Positions 55,641 to 64,000 of a stretch of 64,000 nucleotides of DNA are shown piece after piece. Made by a program: the position numbers and the translations under genes. The DNA comes from Molossus alvarezi. Taxonomy: Eukaryota > Chordata > Mammalia > Chiroptera > Molossidae. The notes beneath the pieces were generated by a model. The model saw nothing but the letters and a program-made list of their open reading frames with translations, was not told where the DNA came from and did not search any database. The stretch's first letter is position 1, and each line of letters opens with the position of its first letter. The stretch spans positions 19,158,074 through 19,222,073 of the forward strand of contig CM073893.1 in assembly GCA_037176705.1 (NCBI GenBank), in the 5' to 3' direction.

Positions 55641-57743
55641 TAAACATAACAGTCTGAGGAATACAGTAGACCCAGAAACATGGAAGTAGGGCACAGACTG
55701 ACATCCCTCAGAAGAGGGGGTGGGGGATGGGAAGAGATAAACCACAGAACTTATATGCATGTATGCATGACCAATGGACATGGACAACTAAGCCGGGGAC
55801 GGGCGGAGGTAGGGTGGGGTGGGGGGTGCCAATGGGGTAAAAAGGTAAAATATCTGTAACAAAAAAATAAATAAATAATTCATAAAAAAAAAAAAGGAAA
55901 TGCAGACTTGTGCAGCCATTGTGAAAAACAATATTGTGTTTCCTCAAAAAATTAAAAATTGAACTGCCATTTGACCCAGTGATTGCACGTCTAGAAATAT
56001 ATCCTAAGAAGCCTGAAACACCCAACAGAAAGAATATATGCACCCATATGTTCATAGAAGTGCTATGTACAATAGGTAAGATCTGGAAACAGCCCAAGTG
56101 TCCATCAGTAGACGAATGGATAAAAAAGCTGTGGTACACATGCACAATGGAATACTATGCGGCTATAAGAAAGAAAGATCTCTTACCTTTTGAGATGGCA
56201 TGGAGTGACCTGGAGAATATTACACTAAGCAAAATAAGCCAGTTAGAAAAAGACAAGTAACACACTATCTCACTTACCTATTTGTAGAATACATTGAACA
56301 AAATAAGCTGTGAACAAAACAGATTGAGAGACGTGGAAGTAGGGAACAGACTGATAAAACTCAGAGGAAAAGGGGGTAGGGAGGCCAAAAGAGATTAAAC
56401 CAAAGAACTTATATGCATATATGCACAACCATTGGACACAGACAACTGTACAGAGAAGGCAGGCAGGGGTGGGTGGGAGCAGGAAAGAGGGTGTCATGGG
56501 GGAAAAGGGAGGGACATCTGTAATTTTTAAAATTAGTTAATTAATTTTTAAAAAATGGGCAAAAGACATGAACAGACATTTCACCCAAGAAGATATACAG
56601 ATGTCAAATAAGAACATGAAAATTTGTTCACCATAATCAACCATTAGAAAAACATGTATTAAATATTGCTACACAACTATTAGAACAGCTAAAAGAAAAA
56701 GTAGTGCTAATTTTAAATGTAAGCAAGAATGCTGAATAACTAAATCACTTACACATTGCTGGTAGAAATGTGAATGGTACATTCTGGAAAACAGTTGACA
56801 GTTTGTTTTTGTTTTTAAAGAAACTAAACATATTCTTACCTTATAACCCAATAAATCTCAATTCTGAACATTTATCCAAGAGAAGCAAAAATTATGCCTA
56901 CACATAAACATGTACACAAAGGTTCGTAGAAACTATATTTGTAATAGCCAAAATTTAGAAACAACTCATATATTTTTCAATGGGTGAATGGTTAAAGAAA
57001 TGGTACATCCATCCATACCATGGAATACTACTCAGCAGTAAAAATAAACTAACTAGTGATACATGCAACAACTTGAATGGATCTCAAGGAAATTATGCTG
57101 AATGAAAAATTTAAAAAAAGCAGTTACATGCTGTATAATTCCATTTATGTAACATTCTTGAATGTTATAGAAATGGAGAACAGATTTCTGGTTGCCAGAC
57201 GTCAGGGAGTAGGGAGGAGAGAAGGACAATAGGTGTGACTATAAAGGGGTAGCATGAGTGATCATTGTGGTGATGAAACCATTGTGTATCTTGGCTGCGG
57301 TGATGGTTACACAAATCTACATATGTGGTAAAATTGCATAGAACTATATACTTATATACATATAAATGCATATAAAAGTAGTGAGATCTGAATACTGCCT
57401 ATGAATTGTGCTATTGTGCTATTATTATAGAGGATGCAATAGTTTTGCTATTGTACTATTATTAGATAAAATGTTACTATGAGGGGAAAGTGGATGAATG
57501 GAACACAGGGTTCTCTGTACTATTTTTGCAACCTTTGGAGAATCTACAGTTATTTTCAAATAAAATGTCTAATACAAAAAATACAGACTCATAATAACCA
57601 CTTACATAATATAGAAGTACCTCTAAAAAGTGTGATAATTTCCTACTTTCTTTCAATTCCAGGCCTCAAAGAAGTAAAAGTCTAATGTGTAGGCTTCCTT
57701 GTCTTTCGTGAAACACAAACAAAAATGTATAGGTTTCTGTTTC

Positions 57744-57768
57744 TTTGTGTGTGTGTGTGTGTGTGTTT
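57744..57768. repeat. GT microsatellite
   Basis: A run of TG units. Confidence 0.95.
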
Positions 57769-57789
57769 GTGTGTATACATTTTATAATT

Positions 57790-58290
57790 TTTGCTTCTTA
57801 CTTGTTTACAAGTATATGTACCATATGTATTATTCTGAAACTTGTTTCAGGCCCTTAACAATATACCACATTGTTCCAATGTTAGGTCAATTCACACATG
57901 TAGATCTAGCTGATTATGGTTTTATTTATTTATTTTTTATCCTCACCCAAGGACATTTTTGCATTTATCTTCGGATAGAGCAGGAGGGAGAGATGAAGGA
58001 AGAGAGAGAGAAAAACAGCCATGTGGGAAAGACACATTGACTGGCTGCCACCCACACAACCCCAACCAGGGCCGGGACGAAGGTACATGCCCTTAGCCGG
58101 AACTGATCCGGGGACTGTGGTCGGCAGGCCGGCACTTTAACTGCTGAGCCAAACCGGCCAGGGCTAGCTGATTATGTTTAATGACTACAGTGTTTTTGAC
58201 ACAATGACTATGCCGCAGTTTATTCAATGGTTCCTTTATTCATAGACTTTCAAGTCTTCTCTAGTTTTTTGGTTACTATCAATAATAACT
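57790..58290 (-). repeat. Possible ancient LINE fragment split by a SINE
   Basis: Text such as ATTCTGAAACTTGTTTCAGG, CCCTTAACAATATACCACAT and CAATGGTTCCTTTATTCATA resembles antisense L1-type 3' sequence. A SINE lies in the middle. Confidence 0.4.
57930..58163 (-). mobile_element. VES-type SINE with TSD
   Basis: The minus-strand head is GCCCTGGCCGGTTTGGCTCA. CTAGCTGATTATGGTTTTA (from 57,906) and CTAGCTGATTATGTTTA (58,164-58,180) flank it. A short deletion removes part of the B-box side. Confidence 0.93.
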
Positions 58291-58299
58291 CCTCCGTTT

Positions 58300-59165
58300 T
58301 TACTCTGGTAGGTCAGATTCCCCAGCAGCGATTTCAAACTTTATTCTAGTAGTGGGAACTTTTTTTTCCTCCAAATTAAATCCTGTTACAAAAATCAGTA
58401 AGTAAAACACAAAGGCCTGCTTAGGCTGAATGGGGGGGGAAGGCTAAGAGTCTCTCTGCCCCTTTAGCAGCCCTGAGGCATCTCTGTGAACCGTTAGGGT
58501 TTAGAGAACAGCAAAAAAGAAAACCCATAGTCCTGCACCTGGGCAATCACCTACTCCTCTTCTGACCTGAATTCTGTAGCCGTTCACATTTCCCAGTTCT
58601 TCTAGAGGTCCTGATTTAGTTGAACAGAAACTGTGAAGCCAAGATCCTTGAAGACTAGCCTTCTGACTCCATGGGTCCTGCCCACACCACCTGCTTGGAC
58701 ACCTTCATATCAATGTCAGCTGACTCAATCTTGCATTTGTCAAGACTCTTGGACCACCTTTCTTAGGAGGCAGCCTTACAGCCAAAACAGTTCTGCAGCC
58801 TACTTTTCTTTTCCTGACTTACTGTCCTCTCTCTCCTCACCCCACCCCATCTATCCTGTCACCGCGGGCCCAGCATGCCTTGATATGGAGACTTCCTTTT
58901 CAAGGAGAATGCCTTGGCATGTTCTCTTTATCCCATCCCTTCTGGCTTTCATCCCTGCTCCTTCAATCATCACTGATCTCTCTTAAGACTTTTAGTATCT
59001 CCTCAGTCTTCTCCTCTGCCTTAAACCTCACACAACTTGGAGAAAAGCCATCACAACTTCAGCTATCCCCACCTGCCACCCGAATAATGTTTGTAGCCCA
59101 GAACTCATTCTCAATCTTCTCTTGAATCTCCTATGACTTTCTGGTCATTTTCACCTTCACTTGCT
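58300..59165. other. Low-copy DNA, weak L2 resemblance
   Basis: A 117-codon open frame (58,633-58,986) shows no domain and looks like CT-rich low-complexity coding by chance. The CACAACTTGGAGAAAAGCC region may be old L2 but is too diverged to call. Confidence 0.4.
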
Positions 59166-59479
59166 GGTTGTCTCACCAGACCTCAAATTTAATTTACTTA
59201 GGTGGACAAGACATTGTCTTACAAACAAGCTCCAGCTTTTCCCTCTTCACCCTCTGATGCCCTTGCTTCTCCTGTCGTGTCTTAAAGTCCAATATTTGCT
59301 TGCTCTCCAATTTGGATTGAACATGTCCTTTATTTCTCTTTCCCTCTGCAGTAATCCTAGTTCAGGGTCTTGTTATTTCATGTCAGCTCTTTGCAATAAT
59401 CCTCAAACTACTCTCTTACTTCAGGTATTCCCTTGGCTTTTTAATGACAATCCCCTCCAAACACCACCCCTATATTAAC

Positions 59480-60045
59480 TTTCCTAAAACACTGCTTTCG
59501 GCAAGTGTTTTTGTCTGCTCAAAAACTTTCAGTGATTTCATTACTTACAGAAATAAGCCCAAACTCTTTAGCTCAAGAATCCAACCTCCCTTTTATTGGT
59601 CCCTATTATCTTGATTTCCACTAGTCTAAAAGAAATTAATCAAACGGGATCCCAATACCCTAAACACACTGAGCAAATTTCCATTTTGGTACCTTTGCTC
59701 AAGCTATTTCTTCTGCCTGGAATATTTCCCCATCTTGTCCTCCCTGCTTCCTCAGTTTCTGTAGGTCCTTGAATACTCCTCCCTTAATTTTTAGTTTCCG
59801 CAGACTTTCCCTGAACTGCACATGCATTGATTTATGTCTCCCGTGTAACACTGTAAACAGTGACCAGGTGTATTTTCTCCATTTCAACACATTTGGTCTG
59901 AGTCCAGCAATCAATTATAGGTTCCTTGGAAGCAGGGACCACACCATAGATACATATTCACCAATGTACCTAGCACGGTCCTCCGCACGTAGCCCAGCTC
60001 AGGGCACAGCTGAGGCTCACTATGTGCTTGAACAATAGACATCAT
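59480..60045 (+). repeat. L2 3'-region copy
   Basis: TTTGCTCAAGCTATTTCTTC, TGCCTGGAATATTTCCCCAT, GGTTCCTTGGAAGCAGGGAC, CAATGTACCTAGCACGGTCC and CTCACTATGTGCTTGAACAA are in the sense L2 order to its 3' end. Confidence 0.8.
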
Positions 60046-60049
60046 CTAA

Positions 60050-60760
60050 GGGCAAACTGTTTCATTCTTTCTTAACCTTGAGTCCAAAGTCATGCAGACT
60101 ATAATGAGACCACAGGAAGTTGGATATAAAGTGACTGAGACTCACGCTGATGAGCGACTAATTCCCAGGAATTATTTAAACACCATTCTGGTTTTGCCAA
60201 ATGGGGTCCACATCCATCCAGACTGAGAAGCGGCAACCAGCATTCACGGAGCATTGGCGAGGGAGGCTAAGCCTTGGGCAGAAACCAATTTCAGCAACTG
60301 CGTAAACAAAGGTTAAGAAGTCAGCATTACCAGCTCTGAAGCAGGAAGTGGGCATTTCAGCAGAAGCAATAAGACGCAGGAAGGCTCCTAGGATGTGGCA
60401 GACAAACAATACGACCTCCAGATGGCCTCGCCACATGAGGGCAACCCTCCTGTCCTAAGTGAAGGAAAACAGGAGGTTGGTGCTAGAATTCAGTAGGGAT
60501 CACTCCACAGCAATGTCTGAATTACTGTTCTCATTACTATAGTACGTTTAGCCATCTTTACCAAATCCCTTTAAAGTCTCAAATTGAACAACATGTCTGA
60601 GTGGAATATCTGGACAGGGTGGACCCAGGAGAGCCTTCCAGAGTGGACAGAGCCCAGTAAGGAGCCCTCCAGAGCCTGTCTTCACTCACGTTTGCCATTG
60701 TGTCTGTTACAAATGCATCCCTCTGAACATGGGCATGAGGAAGACACAGGGAGGGGGAAA
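60050..60760. other. Low-copy DNA, nothing recognised
   Basis: The open frames on either strand are short and lack motifs. Confidence 0.45.
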
Positions 60761-60764
60761 CGGA

Positions 60765-60955
60765 AGAACTAAGGTTTACTAAGTATCCCAGGCCCTTTTG
60801 TTAAGCATTTCATTAACATGCTCTGCAATCCTCACAGGTGTCCTGAAAGATGGGAATTGTTAACTTCTTATACAAACAAGAACACAAGGTTGGAAAGGTA
60901 AAGCCACCTTGGCAGACATCAGGGCTGGGAGACTCTGAAGCTGAGCTTCACCCAC
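60765..60955 (-). repeat. MIR-like fragment
   Basis: CATTAACATGCTCTGCAATC, GATGGGAATTGTTAACTTCT and AGGTTGGAAAGGTAAAGCCA follow the antisense MIR order. Confidence 0.6.
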
Positions 60956-61284
60956 CTCCTAGGCTGGGTTTCTGAAAATCTGCAGCTGCAGCCATACAGC
61001 AGCGGTCCCTGTCAGTAGCAAGCTACTTCTTGACACAAACAACTGCCTTGCCATGGAAGGTAGCTTCTTGGAGAAGAGGCTTGGAACTCCTGCGGAAAAT
61101 GGTGCGTGTATCAACGCAGCACAAGCCATTGAGGGGGCAGCACGAGAAAGCTTCTCCTCCTGTGCCCTGGCGGTCATGAAGGTGCCAGTCAGAGTGGCCA
61201 CTCAGAGATGGGTGAAGGGACCTTGACTCGCTGGAAGAGCATGTGAGAATAGCTTCCTGTTTTTGCCTTGCAACCCCCACATAT

Positions 61285-61400
61285 AATCTAATTTAACCCC
61301 AGTTTTCCAAGAGAAAAAGCAGAGTCCCTGAGAGGGTGAGGAAGTTCTAAGGCCACATAACACCCACAGAGCAGGGCCACTCAGACTCAGGCGTTCTGCC
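61285..61400 (-). repeat. MIR-like fragment
   Basis: CCCCAGTTTTCCAAGAGAAA, CTGAGAGGGTGAGGAAGTTC and TAAGGCCACATAACACCC are typical of the antisense MIR core. Confidence 0.65.
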
Positions 61401-61689
61401 TCAGGAACTCAGGATTTCTCCGCTGCCCTCCAGATGCAGCACTTCCCAGAAGAGCCCATTGGTCCTCCCAGGGAGTTGAAATTGTGCCACCTGCAGCTGC
61501 AGAGCCACTGAGGGGGTGGGGAGCTGCCAACAGACCCTTAAACACTCTCTGTGTCTATTTCCCAAGGTGTGGAATTTTCCTTTAAACAGGGAACATGTCC
61601 TTTCATTCCATGACTAGAGATGTTGCAAAATGCAAATACTGAGGCAAAGGTAGCAGCATTGATTTAAATTTGTACTAAAGTGAAGATAG

Positions 61690-61855
61690 GTAGCATAGCG
61701 CAAAGGGAAGAATGTGGACTTTGCTTGGAGTCAGAACTGATTTCTAACCTGGCTCTACCAGATGTGATCTGTGTGGCCTTGGGCTTGTTGGTTCACTTAT
61801 CTCCCTCAGATTCCTTATCTGTAAAGTGAGAATGATGCTACAAAGTACCCAACGA
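61690..61855 (+). repeat. MIR element
   Basis: GCTTGGAGTCAGAACTGATT, CTAACCTGGCTCTACCAGAT, GTGGCCTTGGGCTTGTTGG and CCTTATCTGTAAAGTGAGAA are a clear sense MIR. Confidence 0.9.
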
Positions 61856-61954
61856 TAATTATTCTTTTTATGACCATCACAACTTGTCAATATTTTTTAG
61901 TTCCCATTGTACAGAACAAATGTGTAATTATACAGAACAAATAGCAGCTATCAT

Positions 61955-62110
61955 TTGCTGACTTCAGCTCCACCATTTGATAGCTCTGTCGTCTTAGGCC
62001 CATCCTTTATTCTCTCTTAGATCCCTTACTTTAAAACCAGACCACTGTGAGTACCAAGTGAAATCATGTATGTGAAAGGACTTGTAACATGGGAAAGTCT
62101 ATGTCAATAT
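61955..62110 (+). repeat. Second MIR-like fragment
   Basis: CAGCTCCACCATTTGATAGC, CTTAGGCCCATCCTTTATTC and GTGAGTACCAAGTGAAATCA follow the MIR order but with more change. Confidence 0.55.
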
Positions 62111-62401
62111 GCAATTGTGGTGGCTATTTGAAAGAGGAGCGATACACAGAAGTAGTATTAGTTTAGGATTATAACATTATTGAGCACAGTACTAATTACA
62201 GGTTATCAAATGTTGATGGCAGAATCTTGCTGGAGTTGTAAAGAAAGTTCGCCTTAATGCTATATCTCTACTAGTGTGCATATATGTAAATAGACACAAA
62301 TTTTATAGACATATATAATAATATGTTATATGATGATATTAGTTTAATTACTGAGGCAAAGGTAGCAGCATTGATTTAAATTTGTACTAAAGTAAAATAA
62401 A

Positions 62402-62845
62402 TCACATAAATCCAGCAAGAGGCTGTTCTTTTGTTTTGAAGCACCTTCTGGCATTATCCTCGGGCTGATCTGGAAATAAATACTGCTGTACACACTGACT
62501 CACAAAACATGACATTGAGAGTTGGGTCACCAAACCCTCAGGTGGAACCCTGAGGTCACAGCTGGGCCTGAAGGCAGCATGCCCCTGAACGGAAGATCTA
62601 TATTTTCCCAGAACTGGCGTGAGAGCATTCACAGACATGGGCTTCCTCTGAGGTGACCAGAAAACAAATATGAAAAAGCTATTCACAAGGTTTCCCAGGC
62701 AAATAAGGTCAGACATGGGCTCTGCAGAGTGGAGAGCACTTAAGTTGTCTGTGGGCAGCTGCCGGTGGCTGCTCTCTGCACGGGGCCCGGCAGCCCAGCT
62801 CCGCCTGAGAGGTGCTGTCTCCTTCACAGTATGCCGTCTGTCCAT
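62402..62845 (-). other. 147-codon open frame of unknown status
   Basis: An ATG-to-stop frame in low-copy DNA encodes a protein with no recognisable domain. A short hydrophobic stretch (LVNSFFIFVFW) is present. It has no repeat origin that I recognise and no clear promoter, polyadenylation or splice context. By length alone it may be chance; it could be part of a non-coding or exon sequence. I would not call it a gene without conservation data. Confidence 0.15.
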
Positions 62846-63374
62846 CCACTCAGACCGTATTCTTAGTGTTCATCTGCTCGCCACAAATTCTTGGGCTGTG
62901 CTTTACTAGAAAATTATCTTCCCTCCAGAGAATTTGCCAGTGTGGCCTGGCATACAGAGCGGTTTACTCTAGAGAAGTAAATGCAACTTCTAGGATGCAA
63001 ATAAAGGCAAGAGGGAAAACAAAGATTGTTTTATGAAGCTATTGGCTAGTTGGATATACTTAGCAGCTATCAAACCTTTGAAATATGAAAATTACTTAAA
63101 TTCAATTTGATGAATGAGAATAATCATTTCAAATAGAATAATGCAGTAAATAACCCCTTATATAAGAAATACAATAATTTCAATGCTAGAGGTGCCTTAT
63201 TTTGAGGACTGATGAAATACTATATATACATGTATATAATCTCCAAGTTTATGAAGCACGCTGTACAAATGATAATGAAGCACTGCCCTGAAGGCCCCAC
63301 CAGGGGGACTCCTGCTTCTCACAATGCAGCCGAATGGGAGTGCAGTGATCACCAGAGGTACATACTTCTCCTCT

Positions 63375-63665
63375 GAGAATTCATTTTTGTTGCTGCTGTA
63401 ACAAGTTACCACAAACCTGTGGCTTCAAACAACTTTTTGTTCTCTTTTGGTTCTGTACATCAGAAGTCTGATGTGGGTCTCATTGGGCTATAATCCAGGT
63501 GTCAGCAGGACTCTGCTACTTTTGGAGACCTTAAGGGTGAATCCATTTCCTTGCATTTTCTAGCTTCTAGAAGTCACCTACATTCCTGGCTCATGGCCCT
63601 CTCCTGATTCTTCAAAGCCAGTGATGTCACAGCTTTAAATCTCTCACTCTGACCCCTGCACACGT
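63375..63665 (+). repeat. Old MaLR/ERVL-type LTR-like repeat
   Basis: GCTGCTGTAACAAGTTACCA, GTGGCTTCAAACAACTTTTT, ATCAGAAGTCTGATGTGGGT, TAATCCAGGTGTCAGCAGGA, CATTTCCTTGCATTTTCTAG and CTTCAAAGCCAGTGATGTCA follow the same kind of old LTR as 28,946-30,190. The family name is uncertain and the right end is not defined. Confidence 0.6.
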
Positions 63666-63911
63666 GCACTTAGAGCATATACATGTGTCCTAATCCATAG
63701 AGCGTACAACACCAAGAGTGAACCGTAAGGTGAACTGTGGACTTGGGGGATAATGATATGTCACTGCAGGTTCATCATGTACCATCCCGGTAGGGGATTT
63801 TGACAGTGGGGGACTGTGCATATCTGGAGGAAGGAAGTACAAGGGAAATCTCTGTACTTTGGCTCAATTTTGCTGTGAACCTAAATTGCTTTAAAAAATA
63901 AAATATTTTTT

Positions 63912-64000
63912 GCCCAGCTGATGTGGCTCAGTGGATTGAGCATCGTCCCAGGGACTGAGAGATCCCAGTTCCATTCCCGGTCAGGGCACATGCCCAGGTT
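63912..64000 (+). mobile_element. VES-related SINE (second head type), cut by the window end
   Basis: The head GCCCAGCTGATGTGGCTCAG, anticodon-like part and B-box region GTTCCATTCCCGGTCAGGGC are visible. The CT-rich part lies beyond the edge. Confidence 0.93.

Larger units (their letters stand above)
50073..55896 (+). mobile_element. L1-L: full-length, youngest-looking L1 in the window
   Basis: It has a 5'UTR (50,073-50,890), ORF1 (50,891-51,740), a short spacer, ORF2 (51,818-55,640), a 3'UTR and an A tail. GAAATGCAGACTGGT (50058-50072) and GAAATGCAGACTTGT (55897-55911) flank it, with one difference. It starts AGAGAGGAAAAATGGCGGCG, so the 5' end is complete. Few lesions are present. Confidence 0.97.
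49292..56545 (+). mobile_element. L1-K: mid-age 5'-truncated L1 split by L1-L
   Basis: The left part (49,292-50,072) runs from IDQWNRS-like codons to the MQTGV region. The right part (55,897-56,545) resumes at TGCAGCCATTGTGAAAAACA and gives [20 protein letters not shown], then the 3'UTR and an AT-rich end. The two halves match one ORF2 if L1-L and its duplicated 15 bp are removed. It lies within L1-I. Confidence 0.88.
46185..57575 (+). mobile_element. L1-I: ancient L1 holding later L1 insertions
   Basis: The pieces 46,185-46,658, 49,125-49,291 and 56,545-57,575 follow one old L1 ORF2 and 3'UTR. They begin near KPIYRFN-like codons (VLPKLIHRFNEI) and include AAATGGGCAAAAGACATGAA (56,553) and GGTTGCCAGACGTCAGGGAG (57,192). 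About 300 bp expected between the second and third pieces are missing. All pieces carry many stops. Confidence 0.8.
61637..62393. repeat. Pair of perfect 45-bp direct repeats
   Basis: The same 45 bases (starting TACTGAGGCAAAGGTAGCAG and ending TTTGTACTAAAGT) occur at 61,637-61,681 and 62,349-62,393 with no difference. The neighbouring bases on both outer sides do not match. The intervening 667 bp includes old MIR pieces and has no A tail. Confidence 0.9.

Noticed and set aside
58633..58986. 117-codon open frame as a gene
   Set aside because: No motif, low-complexity Ser/Pro/Leu composition, no splice or start context, and it lies next to an L2 copy.
1..64000. Prokaryotic-type operon or defence system
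   Set aside because: No ribosome binding sites, no gene packing, and the repeat content is mammalian throughout.

Overview
This is mammalian nuclear DNA, almost certainly from a bat, and most likely from the yangochiropteran (microbat) side. The diagnostic signal is about 20 copies or fragments of a tRNA-headed SINE of the bat VES type. Each has a head reading GCCCTGGCCGGTTTGGCTCA, an A box, a B box (GGTTCGGTTCC), a CT-rich stretch, and a tail ending near AAATGTCCTCGGGTGAGGAT plus poly(A). A second, related head type (GCCCAGCTGATGTGGCTCA) is also present. The species is not determined. No host gene is identified with confidence. Only one stretch (45,896-46,098, minus strand) looks even modestly like a host exon. 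Nothing bacterial or viral-genome-like is present.

Layout. 1-5,968: a nearly complete but decayed L1 (L1-A) with a GC-rich 5'UTR that starts with imperfect tandem units, then broken ORF1 and ORF2. 5,969-6,752: a piece of another L1 (L1-B). 6,961-7,500: a retrocopied 3'UTR-like sequence with AATAAA, an A tail and target-site duplications (TSDs). 8,847-17,105: an old L1 (L1-C) split by a 3.35-kb reverse-orientation insertion, which looks like an L1 carrying a 3' transduction. 17,160-17,205: a tailless, head-only SINE insertion. 17,206-28,945: mostly non-repetitive DNA with MIR, L2, MER5-like and SINE copies and one candidate solo LTR. 28,946-30,190: an old LTR interrupted by a SINE and by an L1 3' end. 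33,302-34,470: an isolated L1 5'UTR. 34,475-34,935: a SINE inserted in a SINE. 34,944-38,693: a chimeric L1 with a repeated ORF2 segment. 39,000-46,185: ordinary intergenic or intronic DNA with MIR, L2 and SINE copies. 46,185-57,575: a three-layer L1 nest whose innermost member (L1-L, 50,073-55,896) is full length and has only four clear reading-frame lesions. 57,576-64,000: low-copy DNA with L2, MIR, an old LTR, a SINE cut by the window edge, and an unexplained perfect 45-bp repeat.

How the parts work together. L1 ORF1 (RNA-binding chaperone) and ORF2 (endonuclease plus reverse transcriptase) are the enzymes that in trans mobilise the SINEs and the 3'UTR retrocopy. The recurring signature is a 10-20 bp TSD plus an A tail. 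The relative order of many insertions can be read from nesting. All L1 copies seen here are disrupted, so they are annotated as pseudogenes or mobile elements, not as active genes.
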